Part shown: positions 8,389-16,838 of the stretch, in pieces
Layout: every line of letters begins with the position of its first letter
Position numbering within the stretch: position 1 is the first letter of the stretch
Source of the DNA: an uncultured Leptotrichia sp.
GTDB taxonomy: Bacteria > Fusobacteriota > Fusobacteriia > Fusobacteriales > Leptotrichiaceae
Length of the DNA: 64,000 bases
Direction: 5' to 3'
Assembly (NCBI GenBank): GCA_937925095.1
Contig: CALEXX010000040.1
Span: 17,708-81,707 of the forward strand
Program-made: the position numbers and the translations under genes
Notes under the pieces: generated by a model
The model's input: the letters and a program-made list of their open reading frames with translations, nothing else
Databases searched by the model: none
What the model was told of the DNA's origin: nothing

Positions 8389-9663
8389 ATAAAGTTAACA
8401 GTAAAAAATATTGGCAAATTAAAAAATGCTGAAGTCGAAATAAATGGTATAACTGTAATTACTGGTGAGAATAATACGGGAAAAAGTACAGTTGGCAAGG
8501 TTTTGTGGAGTATATTTAGTAGTTTTTATAAGGTTTACGAGCAAATTAAAGAAGGAAGAATTGAGTTTGTAAGTGATCAAATTTATAATTATATTAGAAA
8601 TTTAGATAAATTAGATAATGTAGAGAAAAAATCTTTAGATATGGCGGCAGAAATTATTCAAAATTATAATATTTATTATAGAAATGAAGAAAATATAAAA
8701 AATTACATAACAGGAAAATTTAAAAAGAACAATTATTCTATTAATATTGAAATAATTGAAGAATTAACTAGTGTTTTATATACTATTTTAAATATAAGAG
8801 ATATTGAAATAATAAGTTCTATTATAAATGATAAATTATCTACTGAGTTTCATGATGAAATAAAAAATAAAAATATATTACCGCAAGAGGAATCCAGTAT
8901 AGAATTATGTATTAGAAACAAAATTTTAAATTTCAAAATTGTTGAAGGTATAGACATTGCAGGAGAATATGTTGAAGATTTGAAAGGAGATATTATCAAT
9001 TTTGATTTAGTAACGGAAGCTATATACATTGACAATCCTTTTATAATTGATGATTTAGAAAATATATTTGTGCAAAAAGAGAGAAATAGTAGACAGCATT
9101 TAGTGACGAAATTATATTATGGAAGAAATGAGAATACAATAAAAAAAATATACATAAATGAAAAATTAGAAAGAGTTTATAAAAAACTAAATTCTGTTAT
9201 AGATGGGAAAATAGTAATAAAAAGTTTAGATATTTTTTATAAAAATAATAAAATGGAAATAAATGCTAAAAACTTATCGACGGGTTTAAAGACATTTGCA
9301 ATTATAAAAATGTTACTGCAAAATGGAACATTAGAGGAAAACGGTACAGTAATTCTTGATGAACCGGAAATACATTTGCATCCAGAGTGGCAATTATTAT
9401 TCGCTGAATTGATAGTTTTATTGCAGAAAGAATTTGGAATGCATATACTTTTAACCACTCATAGTCCTTATTTTTTAAATGCAATTGAAGTTTATTCTGA
9501 AAAATATAAAATTAATGAGAAATGTAAGTATTATATTGCTGAAAATACTACAAATGGTAGTATTATAAAAGATATGACAGGAAATACAAGGAATATCTAT
9601 AGAAAATTAGCTAGACCTATTCAGGAGTTAGAAAATATTAGGTACAGTGATTTAAATGATTAA
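8389..9663 (+). CDS. AAA-type (ABC-like) ATPase of a two-gene cassette, no standard start codon
   Basis: Predicted cytoplasmic ATPase, 424 residues if read from 8389. Walker A G-E-N-N-T-G-K-S-T (26-34), a long variable helical insert, an ABC-type signature L-S-T-G (296-299), Walker B V-I-L-D-E-P-E-I-H-L-H-P (321-332) and a switch histidine in T-T-H-S-P (356-360). This order fits the AAA_15/AAA_21 SMC-like ATPases found in OLD, Septu and PARIS-type modules. Between the in-frame stop at 8353 and Walker A there is no ATG, GTG or TTG. The best candidate is an ATA at 8389, 8 bases after AAAGGAGGG, followed by K-L-T-V-K-N-I-G-K as in family N-termini. The next usable start (TTG 8503) would lose Walker A. 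The gene is either AUA-initiated or has lost its start by mutation. It overlaps the next gene by 8 bp. Confidence 0.85.
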   Translation: MKLTVKNIGKLKNAEVEINGITVITGENNTGKSTVGKVLWSIFSSFYKVYEQIKEGRIEFVSDQIYNYIRNLDKLDNVEKKSLDMAAEIIQNYNIYYRNEENIKNYITGKFKKNNYSINIEIIEELTSVLYTILNIRDIEIISSIINDKLSTEFHDEIKNKNILPQEESSIELCIRNKILNFKIVEGIDIAGEYVEDLKGDIINFDLVTEAIYIDNPFIIDDLENIFVQKERNSRQHLVTKLYYGRNENTIKKIYINEKLERVYKKLNSVIDGKIVIKSLDIFYKNNKMEINAKNLSTGLKTFAIIKMLLQNGTLEENGTVILDEPEIHLHPEWQLLFAELIVLLQKEFGMHILLTTHSPYFLNAIEVYSEKYKINEKCKYYIAENTTNGSIIKDMTGNTRNIYRKLARPIQELENIRYSDLND

Positions 9664-10258
9664 AAAAATGGATTTAAAAATTTATAATACTTCAACATTA
9701 AAGCAAACTTCAAAAGATGATAATAATGAGGAATATATGACAGAGAGTACAATCAAAGTGATCAATTTTGATAGTGTTGGTGGAGATAAATACAGTAAGA
9801 ACAATAGATTGAACATCCAACTAAAAACAAATGATGTTTTATTTTTACATAATAATAAAAAATATACTTTTATTGAATTTAAAAATGGAAAATTACTTGA
9901 TAAAACTAATAAAATTGATATTAAAAAATTAAAGGATATAGAGCTGAAAATTCTTAACAGTTTATTTGTTTTAGGAGATATTGAAGAAAAATCTTTAAGT
10001 AGTTTAAAAGAAATAACAGATTATGTCCTAGTTTACAATGAAGAAAAAAATACACCAAATGAAAGGAACTCTATTTCTGAAATAGGAAATTATTTTATAA
10101 ATCAAGGAGATATTTCCAGTGAGAAAACTAAAACAGAAAAAGAAGAAATAATTTGCTTTGGACTAGAGAAATTTAAAGGATATTGTTTTAAGAATGTCCA
10201 TACATATTCTAAAGAGGAATTTGAAGAAAAATTTGTGAAAAAATATGAGGCAAGATAA
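9656..10258 (+). CDS. Putative E-x-K nuclease-like partner of the ATPase
   Basis: A 200-residue soluble protein I cannot assign to a named family. It has a beta-rich segment N-D-V-L-F-L (D60) followed after a turn by Y-T-F-I-E-F-K-N-G-K (E74, K76) and then a long helix. This D-(x13)-E-x-K spacing with a following helix resembles the PD-(D/E)XK nuclease core, but that reading is inference. The ATG lies inside the end of the ATPase gene (ATGATTAA overlap), which implies translational coupling. Codons are dominated by AAA, ATA, GAA and TTA, and the stretch looks more AT-rich than the flanking glyQ and glyS. The gene ends 61 bp before glyS. Confidence 0.6.
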   Translation: MIKKMDLKIYNTSTLKQTSKDDNNEEYMTESTIKVINFDSVGGDKYSKNNRLNIQLKTNDVLFLHNNKKYTFIEFKNGKLLDKTNKIDIKKLKDIELKILNSLFVLGDIEEKSLSSLKEITDYVLVYNEEKNTPNERNSISEIGNYFINQGDISSEKTKTEKEEIICFGLEKFKGYCFKNVHTYSKEEFEEKFVKKYEAR

Positions 10259-10319
10259 AAGCTTTGAAGTAACTATTATTGAAAATAATAAAATAACTTT
10301 GATCAAAGGAGGAGATTAT

Positions 10320-12353
10320 ATGGATTTTCTTTTTGAAATAGGACTGGAAGAACTTCCTTCCAGATATGTAGATGAAACTGAAGCAAATTTGAAAAAGATA
10401 ATGACAGAAAAATTGACAGACGAAAGAATTTCATTCTCTGATATCGAATCCTTCAGTACACCGAGAAGGGTAGCTGTTATTGTGAAGGATATTGCTGAAA
10501 AACAGCAGGATCTGGATAAAAAAAGTGTAGGACCGTCAATAGAAATTGCTTACAAGGACGGAAAACTTACAAAAGCGGGAGAAGGATTTATAAAATCCCA
10601 GAATGCTTCTGAAAGTGATGTTAAAATCGTAGAAAATGAAAAGGGAAAATATATTTCAATTGAAACATTTATTGTGGGAAAGGCAACTGAAGAAGTATTG
10701 CCGGAAATTCTGGACAGTGTTGTAAGAAAAATAGAATTTGAAAAATCTATGAAATGGAGCGATAGAACATTCAGATTTGCAAGACCTATAAAATGGTTTG
10801 TAACACTTTTAGGAGACAAGGTGCTGCCTTTTGAATTTGAAGGGATAACAGGAAGCAATAAAACAAGAGGTATGAGATACTTTGCATCTCAGGATGCTGA
10901 AATACCTGTTCCTGCAGAATATGAAGCAGTACTGGAGAAGAACTGTGTTATAGCTAAAAAAGATAAAAGAAAAGAAGCAATTCTTAAAAGTATAAAAGAA
11001 AACTGCGAAAATGACGGAGATGTTGCAGTAGTAAACAACTATCTTCTGGAAGAGGTTATAAATCTTGTGGAATATCCGTATGCAATTAAAGGAGAATATA
11101 ACAAGGATTATTTATTGCTGCCTGAAGATATTACAACTATTACAATGGAAACACACCAGAGATATTTTCCTGTAAGGGATAAGGATGGAAAACTGACAAA
11201 CAAGTTTATCCTTATAAGAAATGCTCCTGAATATTCTGAAACTGTAAAAAAAGGTAATGAAAAAGTTATAGAGCCAAGACTTGCAGATGCAAAATTCTTC
11301 TTTGATGAAGATTTAAAAGGTAAATTTTCAGATAATGTGGAGAAATTGAAGGAAGTTACATTCCAGAAGGATATGGGAAGTATTTATGACAAGGTGGAAA
11401 GAAGTAAAAAAATAGCGGAATACCTTGTAAATGAACTTAATCTTCAGGATAAAAAGGAAAATATACTAAGAACAGTTGAGCTTGCAAAAGCTGATTTGGT
11501 ATCAAATGTAATAGCAGAAAAGGAATTTACGAAACTTCAGGGATTCATGGGTTCAATTTATGCTGAAAAGCAGGGAGAAAACAAGGATGTTGCGGCAGGT
11601 ATTTTTGAACATTACTTGCCAAGATATCAGGGAGATACATTACCTACCACTATAGAAGGAGCAATCGCAGGAATAGCTGATAAAATTGATACGGTTACCG
11701 GATGTTTTTCTGTTGGATTAAAGCCTACAAGTTCAAAGGATCCATATGCATTGAGACGTGCAATACAGGGAATAGTGTATGTCACACTAAATTCTAAGCT
11801 TGACTTTAATTATAAAAAGCTGATTGAAAAATCATATGAAATTTTCTCGGAAGATAAAAAAGTTCTTTCAGAAAATGTAGTTCAGGATATTACAGAATTC
11901 TTTAAACAGAGGGTTGTAAATGTTCTTTCAGAAAAATATAGCAAGGACTTAATTTTATATGAAATTGACCTTGAAGACAGTGTTGTAAAACTGGATGAAA
12001 GACTGGCAGTCCTTTCTGAACTGTCAAATACAGAGCATTTTAAAACACTGATAAATCTTCTGAAACGTGTAAAAAATATAGTTAAGGAAGAAAAGGATAA
12101 TGATACAGTGCTTGATGAATCGTTATTTGAAAAGGAAGAGGAAAGAAACCTTTTCAAATTCAGTAATGAGCTTGAAGCACTTGAAAATCAGGAATTTTCA
12201 GTTTATATAAAGACATTATTGGAAAAATCTGATATAATAAATGAGTACTTTGACAATGTAATCATTAATACAGAAAACAGTAAAATAAAAAATAATAGGA
12301 TTGCACTGATGAAAAAAATAGAAAATTCTATCGAAAAAATAATGATTATATAA
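10320..12353 (+). CDS. glyS: Glycyl-tRNA synthetase beta subunit
   Basis: Beta subunit of glycyl-tRNA synthetase, 677 residues, needed with GlyQ for tRNA binding and activity. The N-terminus F-L-F-E-I-G-L-E-E-L-P-S is the family hallmark. Other typical blocks are S-M-K-W (about 142-145), the F-A-R-P-I-K-W motif, T-M-E-T-H-Q-R-Y-F-P and L-K-P-T-S-S-K-D-P-Y-A-L-R-R. The C-terminal part is the helical anticodon-binding region. The start at 10320 follows AAAGGAGGAG. An ATG at 10245 overlaps the inserted gene and adds 25 unrelated residues. The cassette now separates it from glyQ, so subunit balance depends on readthrough of, or a promoter within, the insert. Confidence 0.96.
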   Translation: MDFLFEIGLEELPSRYVDETEANLKKIMTEKLTDERISFSDIESFSTPRRVAVIVKDIAEKQQDLDKKSVGPSIEIAYKDGKLTKAGEGFIKSQNASESDVKIVENEKGKYISIETFIVGKATEEVLPEILDSVVRKIEFEKSMKWSDRTFRFARPIKWFVTLLGDKVLPFEFEGITGSNKTRGMRYFASQDAEIPVPAEYEAVLEKNCVIAKKDKRKEAILKSIKENCENDGDVAVVNNYLLEEVINLVEYPYAIKGEYNKDYLLLPEDITTITMETHQRYFPVRDKDGKLTNKFILIRNAPEYSETVKKGNEKVIEPRLADAKFFFDEDLKGKFSDNVEKLKEVTFQKDMGSIYDKVERSKKIAEYLVNELNLQDKKENILRTVELAKADLVSNVIAEKEFTKLQGFMGSIYAEKQGENKDVAAGIFEHYLPRYQGDTLPTTIEGAIAGIADKIDTVTGCFSVGLKPTSSKDPYALRRAIQGIVYVTLNSKLDFNYKKLIEKSYEIFSEDKKVLSENVVQDITEFFKQRVVNVLSEKYSKDLILYEIDLEDSVVKLDERLAVLSELSNTEHFKTLINLLKRVKNIVKEEKDNDTVLDESLFEKEEERNLFKFSNELEALENQEFSVYIKTLLEKSDIINEYFDNVIINTENSKIKNNRIALMKKIENSIEKIMII

Positions 12354-12455
12354 GGAAAGATTGAAAAATATTAAAAGTGAAAAACAGTTAAAATCCTTAA
12401 TTTTAAAGGGATTGAGAAAAAAGTAAAATAAAAAAATTAAAAAATAAAAAAAGAG

Positions 12456-12484
12456 TTGATTTTTTTAGCAACTTATAGTATAAT
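12456..12484 (+). promoter_or_regulatory. Promoter of the OmpA-like gene
   Basis: TTGATT (12456-12461), a 17-bp spacer and a perfect TATAAT (12479-12484), 63 bp upstream of the ATG. This is a good sigma-70-type promoter and suits a strongly expressed outer-membrane protein. Confidence 0.75.
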
Positions 12485-12546
12485 CTTAGAAGAAAGTTAG
12501 GGAAACTATGAAATTAAATGATTTGAAATATCAAGGAGGAAATTAA

Positions 12547-13650
12547 ATGAAAAAGTTAGTTATTTTAGGGACAGCTTTATTAGCATTAAATGCTATAGCG
12601 TCTGAAGGACAATTGAAATTCGGATACGATTTCAGTAGAGATGCAAAAAATGGTGAAGGTGTTAACCTTAAATTGAAAAAAGGACCAGTTCTTGGTGCAG
12701 AATACATCTTCGATAATCAAGGAGAATTTGAATGGGGAGTTGGAGCTGAATACAAATTATCTTCAAACTCAGGAAAATTAAAAACTAGAGAAGATAATGA
12801 AAAATATTTCAGAAGTGCTCCTGTGTATGCATTAGGAAAATTCAACCTAGTAACTACACAATCAGGAAATGATGCTTTATATGTATTAGGAAGAGCAGGA
12901 TATCATTTTGCTAACGAAGCTAGAGAAGTTGGAGCAAGTGGTGAAAATATATCTGGTGGATTATATGGAGCAATTGGATTAGGAACTGAATTTGGACCAG
13001 TTTCATTAGAAGCTTTATATGAAAGAGCAGGATACACAACAAAAATAACAGATCCGTTAACAAAAGCTGTAGATAAATCAAGAGATTCATTAGACACATT
13101 TGGAGTAAGAATTGGATACAGATTTGGTCAATTGAAAAATGACAGAGGACCAAAAATAGTTAAAGAAGTTGTTACTGTTGAAAAACCAGTAGAAGTTGTA
13201 AAACCAGCTCCACAACCAAAAACACTTGGTGTTAAAACTGTTGAATTACCATTCAGCTGTTCAGCAAGCGAAAAGAAATGTGTAATCAGAGGATTTAAAG
13301 TTGACGGAAGAGAACCTAACGAAGCTGAAGCTAGAGATTTAGGAACTATTGCAAACGTAATCAACCAATTCGCTGAAGGTGGATCAATCGATTTCGTTGG
13401 ACATACAGATTCTACAGGATCAGATGCTTACAACCAAAAATTATCAGTAGCAAGAGCACAAAATGTTGCTAGATTATTGAAAGAATATGGATTGAAAAAC
13501 ACAGTTTCTTACGGAACTATCACAGGAAGAGGAGAATCTCAACCAGTTGATACTAACAATACAGTTAAAGGAAGATACAATAACAGAAGAGTTGAATTAT
13601 TCTTCCAAAATGTAGATTTCGAAAACGTAAGATTTGTTGATGGAAACTAA
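12547..13650 (+). CDS. OmpA-family outer membrane protein
   Basis: Exported protein of 367 residues. Residues 1-19 form a signal peptide ending A-I-A-S. Residues 20-200 alternate hydrophobic and polar strands ending in aromatic residues (G-Y-D-F, G-A-E-Y, A-L-Y-E-R), as in an 8-stranded OMP beta-barrel. A Pro/Val-rich linker (about 205-230) leads to a C-terminal OmpA peptidoglycan-binding domain (about 250-355) with the F-V-G-H-T-D-S-T-G motif, L-S-x-x-R-A and the N-N-R-R-V-E-L-F end. It should anchor the outer membrane to the wall. CAA, ACA and AAC codon choice is more regular than in its neighbours, a sign of high expression. It has its own promoter and terminator. Confidence 0.9.
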   Translation: MKKLVILGTALLALNAIASEGQLKFGYDFSRDAKNGEGVNLKLKKGPVLGAEYIFDNQGEFEWGVGAEYKLSSNSGKLKTREDNEKYFRSAPVYALGKFNLVTTQSGNDALYVLGRAGYHFANEAREVGASGENISGGLYGAIGLGTEFGPVSLEALYERAGYTTKITDPLTKAVDKSRDSLDTFGVRIGYRFGQLKNDRGPKIVKEVVTVEKPVEVVKPAPQPKTLGVKTVELPFSCSASEKKCVIRGFKVDGREPNEAEARDLGTIANVINQFAEGGSIDFVGHTDSTGSDAYNQKLSVARAQNVARLLKEYGLKNTVSYGTITGRGESQPVDTNNTVKGRYNNRRVELFFQNVDFENVRFVDGN

Positions 13651-13669
13651 TTTTAAATAATATAAAATT

Positions 13670-13700
13670 GCCTTGAAGTTTTACTTCAGGGCTTTTTTTT
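13670..13700 (+). terminator. Rho-independent terminator after ompA-like gene
   Basis: Stem GCCTTGAAG (13670-13678) with CTTCAGGGC (13684-13692), one G-U pair, loop TTTTA, followed by eight T residues. Confidence 0.9.
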
Positions 13701-13710
13701 GTTTTATTTA

Positions 13711-13739
13711 TTCAATTTTTTCAAAAAATGTGGTAAAAT
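13711..13739 (+). promoter_or_regulatory. Candidate promoter of adk
   Basis: TTCAAT (13711-13716), 17-bp spacer, TAAAAT (13734-13739). It lies between the preceding terminator and adk, so some promoter is required here. Both boxes differ from consensus. Confidence 0.5.
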
Positions 13740-13812
13740 AAATAACAGATAGGAAAACTACTAATATAGAAAGGAGTGCACGGTTAAGTAACATATATCG
13801 TGTGAAAAAAAT

Positions 13813-14442
13813 ATGAACATAGTATTATTTGGAGCTCCAGGAGCAGGAAAAGGAACTCAGGCGAAAGAACTTATAAAAAAATATGAAATACCTCAAATTT
13901 CTACAGGAGATATTTTAAGAGCGGCAATAGCAAATAAAACTCCGTTAGGATTAGAAGCAAAAAAACTTATGGATGAAGGTAAACTTGTATCTGATGAAAT
14001 AGTAAACGGACTTGTAGAAGCAAGACTTCAGGAAGATGACTGCAAAAAAGGGTTTATTCTTGACGGATTTCCTAGAACTGTTGCTCAGGCTGAGGAATTA
14101 GATAAAATATTGGAAAAATCCAACAGGGAAATTGAAAAGGTAATTGCCCTTGATGTAAGTGATGATGAAATAATAGAAAGAATTACAGGAAGAAGAGTAT
14201 CTAAAAAGACAGGAAAAATATATCATATAAAATATAATCCGCCTGTTGATGAAAATCCGGAAGACCTTGAACAGAGAGCTGACGACAATGAAGAAACAGT
14301 GAAAAAAAGACTGGCAGTTTACAATGAACAGACAGCTCCGGTTTTAGATTTCTATAAAAAACAGAACAAGGTTTATTCTGTGGATGGAGCAAAAAAACTG
14401 GATGAAATAACAAAAGATATAATCGAAATATTGGAGAAATAG
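13813..14442 (+). CDS. adk: Adenylate kinase
   Basis: Cytoplasmic enzyme for ATP + AMP to 2 ADP, 209 residues. P-loop G-A-P-G-A-G-K-G-T (8-16), AMP-binding segment S-T-G-D-I-L-R, D-G-F-P-R-T, and a long-type LID (about 125-163) starting G-R-R-V and lacking the four zinc cysteines of many Gram-positive enzymes. The ATG has no close Shine-Dalgarno. The nearest is GGAG at 13773-13776, 36 bases upstream, with a small potential hairpin between (CACG 13779-13782 with CGTG 13799-13802). An in-frame TAA at 13789 excludes a longer protein. In the ancestral ribosomal gene order adk precedes map, as here. Confidence 0.96.
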   Translation: MNIVLFGAPGAGKGTQAKELIKKYEIPQISTGDILRAAIANKTPLGLEAKKLMDEGKLVSDEIVNGLVEARLQEDDCKKGFILDGFPRTVAQAEELDKILEKSNREIEKVIALDVSDDEIIERITGRRVSKKTGKIYHIKYNPPVDENPEDLEQRADDNEETVKKRLAVYNEQTAPVLDFYKKQNKVYSVDGAKKLDEITKDIIEILEK

Positions 14443-14509
14443 TAAAATAAAATGATTATATTTATCAGAATGTGAAATATAAGTTCTGATTAAATTTTAA
14501 AGAAAAAGT

Positions 14510-14549
14510 CCATTTTTAACAGTAATTATTTTTAAATAACTAAAAATGG
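14510..14549 (+). promoter_or_regulatory. Hairpin between adk and map
   Basis: Perfect 9-bp arms CCATTTTTA (14510-14518) and TAAAAATGG (14541-14549) enclose a further imperfect stem. The 3' arm contains the ATG at 14546, which argues that translation of map begins downstream at 14567. There is no T-run, so a regulatory or RNA-processing hairpin is more likely than a terminator. Confidence 0.5.
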
Positions 14550-14566
14550 CAGAAAGAGTAAGTGCA

Positions 14567-15340
14567 ATGATAATTTATAAAACAATGGATGAAATAAAAA
14601 AGATAAAAAAAGCAAATGAAATAATAGCAAGACTATTTGAAGATGTACTGCCTCAGTATATTAAACCAGGAATAAGTACACATGAACTGGATCAGATTGC
14701 AGAGGACTACATGAGATCTCAGGGGGCAATTCCAGGGACAAAAGGATATGACATAGGAAGACCTTATCCTCCGTATCCGGCAGCTACATGTATTTCTGTA
14801 AATGAAGTTGTAGTACATGGAATTCCAAGTAAAAAGCAGATCCTGAAAGAGGGAGACATACTGACAGTTGATACAGTTACGGTGCTTGACGGATATTTTG
14901 GAGATGCTGCGATAACTTATGCTGTAGGAGAAATAGACGAAGAAGCAAAAAAACTTATGGAAGTTACTAAAAAGGCCAGAGATATTGGAATTGAAGCGGC
15001 ACGTGCCGGAAATAGAATAGGTGACATAGGTCATACTATTCAGGAGTATGTGGAAAGTTTTGGATTTTCTCTTGTAAGAGATTTTGCAGGACATGGGGTT
15101 GGAAAAGAAATGCATGAAGACCCAATAATTCCAAACTATGGAAAAGCTGGAACTGGTGCAAAAATTGAAGATGGAATGGTAATTACTGTTGAGCCTATGG
15201 TAAATGTAGGGACTTACAAGGTAAAAATACTTCAGGATATGTGGACAGCTGTCACAAAAGACGGAAAGAGATCTGCCCAGTATGAACACAGTCTTGCAAT
15301 TGTAGATGGAAAACCTTTAATATTAAGTGTAAAGGACTAG
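14567..15340 (+). CDS. map: Methionine aminopeptidase, type I
   Basis: Cytoplasmic metalloprotease of 257 residues that removes the initiator methionine from nascent proteins. The pita-bread fold ligands are visible: D in T-V-D-T-V-T, D in F-G-D-A-A-I-T-Y, H in G-H-G-V-G, E in V-E-P-M and E in Q-Y-E-H. No N-terminal zinc-finger extension, so class Ia. The start at 14567 (M-I-I-Y-K-T) matches family N-termini and follows a weak AGAAAGAG site. An ATG at 14546 is buried in a hairpin arm. It is adjacent to adk as in most bacterial spc operons, but infA, its usual next neighbour, is 4.4 kb away. Confidence 0.95.
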   Translation: MIIYKTMDEIKKIKKANEIIARLFEDVLPQYIKPGISTHELDQIAEDYMRSQGAIPGTKGYDIGRPYPPYPAATCISVNEVVVHGIPSKKQILKEGDILTVDTVTVLDGYFGDAAITYAVGEIDEEAKKLMEVTKKARDIGIEAARAGNRIGDIGHTIQEYVESFGFSLVRDFAGHGVGKEMHEDPIIPNYGKAGTGAKIEDGMVITVEPMVNVGTYKVKILQDMWTAVTKDGKRSAQYEHSLAIVDGKPLILSVKD

Positions 15341-15396
15341 AGAGTGTTATACTGGAATAGCCGTTTACAGAAAGTTTAATATATTGGAGGTTAGAA

Positions 15397-15762
15397 TTGG
15401 GTATTATTGCTGGATTGCTAATATTGCTTGTAGCGGTGGAACATATCTATATTCTGATTATAGAAATGTTCTTCAGCGAAAGTAAAGTTGCCCAGAGAAG
15501 TTTTGGGCTTGAAAAAGAGTTTCTTAAAGATGAAAGAGTAAAAATAATGATGGCTAACCAAGGGCTATATAATGGATTTCTGGCGACGGGATTAATATGG
15601 AGCATATTTGAAACAGGTGTGTTTCAGGTTCAGCTTGCCATATTTTTTCTGTCATGTGTTGTATGTGCGGCAATATATGGTGCTGTAACAGTTTCATACA
15701 GAATTCTTCTTATGCAGGGAGTTCCTGCTATTCTGGCTTTGTTGGCTATATTTGCTATATAA
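15397..15762 (+). CDS. DUF1304 family membrane protein
   Basis: Small inner-membrane protein of 121 residues with four hydrophobic segments (about 1-25, 55-75, 77-97, 100-120). The segment A-N-Q-G-L-Y-N-G-F-L-A-T-G-L is diagnostic of DUF1304; the function is unknown. It starts at a TTG preceded by TGGAGG. It lies 57 bp after map and 21 bp before galE, so co-transcription with galE is likely. Confidence 0.85.
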   Translation: MGIIAGLLILLVAVEHIYILIIEMFFSESKVAQRSFGLEKEFLKDERVKIMMANQGLYNGFLATGLIWSIFETGVFQVQLAIFFLSCVVCAAIYGAVTVSYRILLMQGVPAILALLAIFAI

Positions 15763-15782
15763 AATAAAGGAGAAATTACACT

Positions 15783-16805
15783 ATGGAAACAGTTTTGGTA
15801 ACAGGAGGAGCAGGATATATCGGCTCCCATACAGTACTGGATTTAATAAAAAAAGGTTTTGATGTTATTATTGCTGATGATTTCAGCAATTCAAGTAAAA
15901 AAGTTATAAGTATTCTGGAAAGACTGGCAGATAGAAAAATAAAATATTATGAACTGGATATACGTAACAGGGAAGGTTTAAGGGAAGTTTTCAAGGAAAA
16001 TAAAATTGATGCGGTTATTAACTTTGCCGGATATAAGGCGGTAGGTGAATCAGTTGAAAAGCCTCTTATGTATTACGATAACAACCTGATAGGAATGATA
16101 GTTCTTCTTGAAGTTATGCAGGAATTTTCAGTAAAAAAACTTGTGTTCAGCTCTTCAGCTACGGTTTACGGTATTCCAAAGGCAATGCCATTAGTGGAAG
16201 ACAATGACATGGGAGCTACAAATCCTTACGGAAGAACAAAACTTATGATAGAACATATTCTTGTGGACCTGGCTGCATCAGATGATTCATGGGAAATAAT
16301 AGCATTAAGATACTTCAATCCTCTAGGTGCACATGAAAGTGGAGATATAGGGGAAGACCCTAATGGAATTCCTAACAACCTTGCACCTTACATCACTCAG
16401 GTGGCGGTAGGAAAACTTGAAAAATTAAGCATATTCGGAGATGACTATGACACACCTGATGGAACATGTATAAGGGACTTTATCCATATAAATGACCTGG
16501 CGGCAGGACACTCAGCTTCGATTAAATATCTTGTTTCAGGAAAAGGTAAAGGATTTGAAGCAATTAATCTTGGAAGCGGAAAAGGATACAGTGTCCTTGA
16601 AATAGTTGCAAATTTTGAAAAGGCAGTAGGAAAGAAAATACCTTATGTTATAGCAGGACGTCGTGCAGGAGATATTCCAGTGTCTTATGCACGTATAGAT
16701 AAGGCTAAAAATCTGTTAGGTTGGGAACCTACATATACAATAGAGCAGATGTGTGCAGATTCATGGAACTGGCAGAAGAAAAATCCTAATGGATATAAGG
16801 ATTAA
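15783..16805 (+). CDS. galE: UDP-glucose 4-epimerase
   Basis: Extended short-chain dehydrogenase of 340 residues that interconverts UDP-glucose and UDP-galactose using bound NAD, cytoplasmic. NAD-binding G-G-A-G-Y-I-G-S-H (7-15), the F-S-S-S-A-T-V-Y-G segment with the catalytic serine/threonine, and the Y-G-R-T-K catalytic Tyr-Lys pair. The N-N-L motif and the C-terminal R-R-A-G-D-I-P block are those of GalE. It could supply galactose for glycolipid or surface glycan synthesis, such as the glycosyltransferase pair at 42.7 kb; that link is inference. AGGAG precedes the ATG. Confidence 0.95.
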   Translation: METVLVTGGAGYIGSHTVLDLIKKGFDVIIADDFSNSSKKVISILERLADRKIKYYELDIRNREGLREVFKENKIDAVINFAGYKAVGESVEKPLMYYDNNLIGMIVLLEVMQEFSVKKLVFSSSATVYGIPKAMPLVEDNDMGATNPYGRTKLMIEHILVDLAASDDSWEIIALRYFNPLGAHESGDIGEDPNGIPNNLAPYITQVAVGKLEKLSIFGDDYDTPDGTCIRDFIHINDLAAGHSASIKYLVSGKGKGFEAINLGSGKGYSVLEIVANFEKAVGKKIPYVIAGRRAGDIPVSYARIDKAKNLLGWEPTYTIEQMCADSWNWQKKNPNGYKD

Positions 16806-16838
16806 TACATAAATATTTTTAAAATTATTAAAATGAAG

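Noticed and set aside
8389..10258. Assignment of the cassette to PARIS or Septu
   Set aside because: The ATPase type fits, but the partner shows neither a DUF4435/TOPRIM nor an HNH signature and is too short for PARIS AriB, so a named system cannot be claimed.
14633..15289. Long minus-strand open frame (218 codons) opposite map
   Set aside because: It is a mirror of the map reading frame. Its translation is Ser/Phe/Cys/Tyr-rich with no domain, no ribosome binding site and no promoter.
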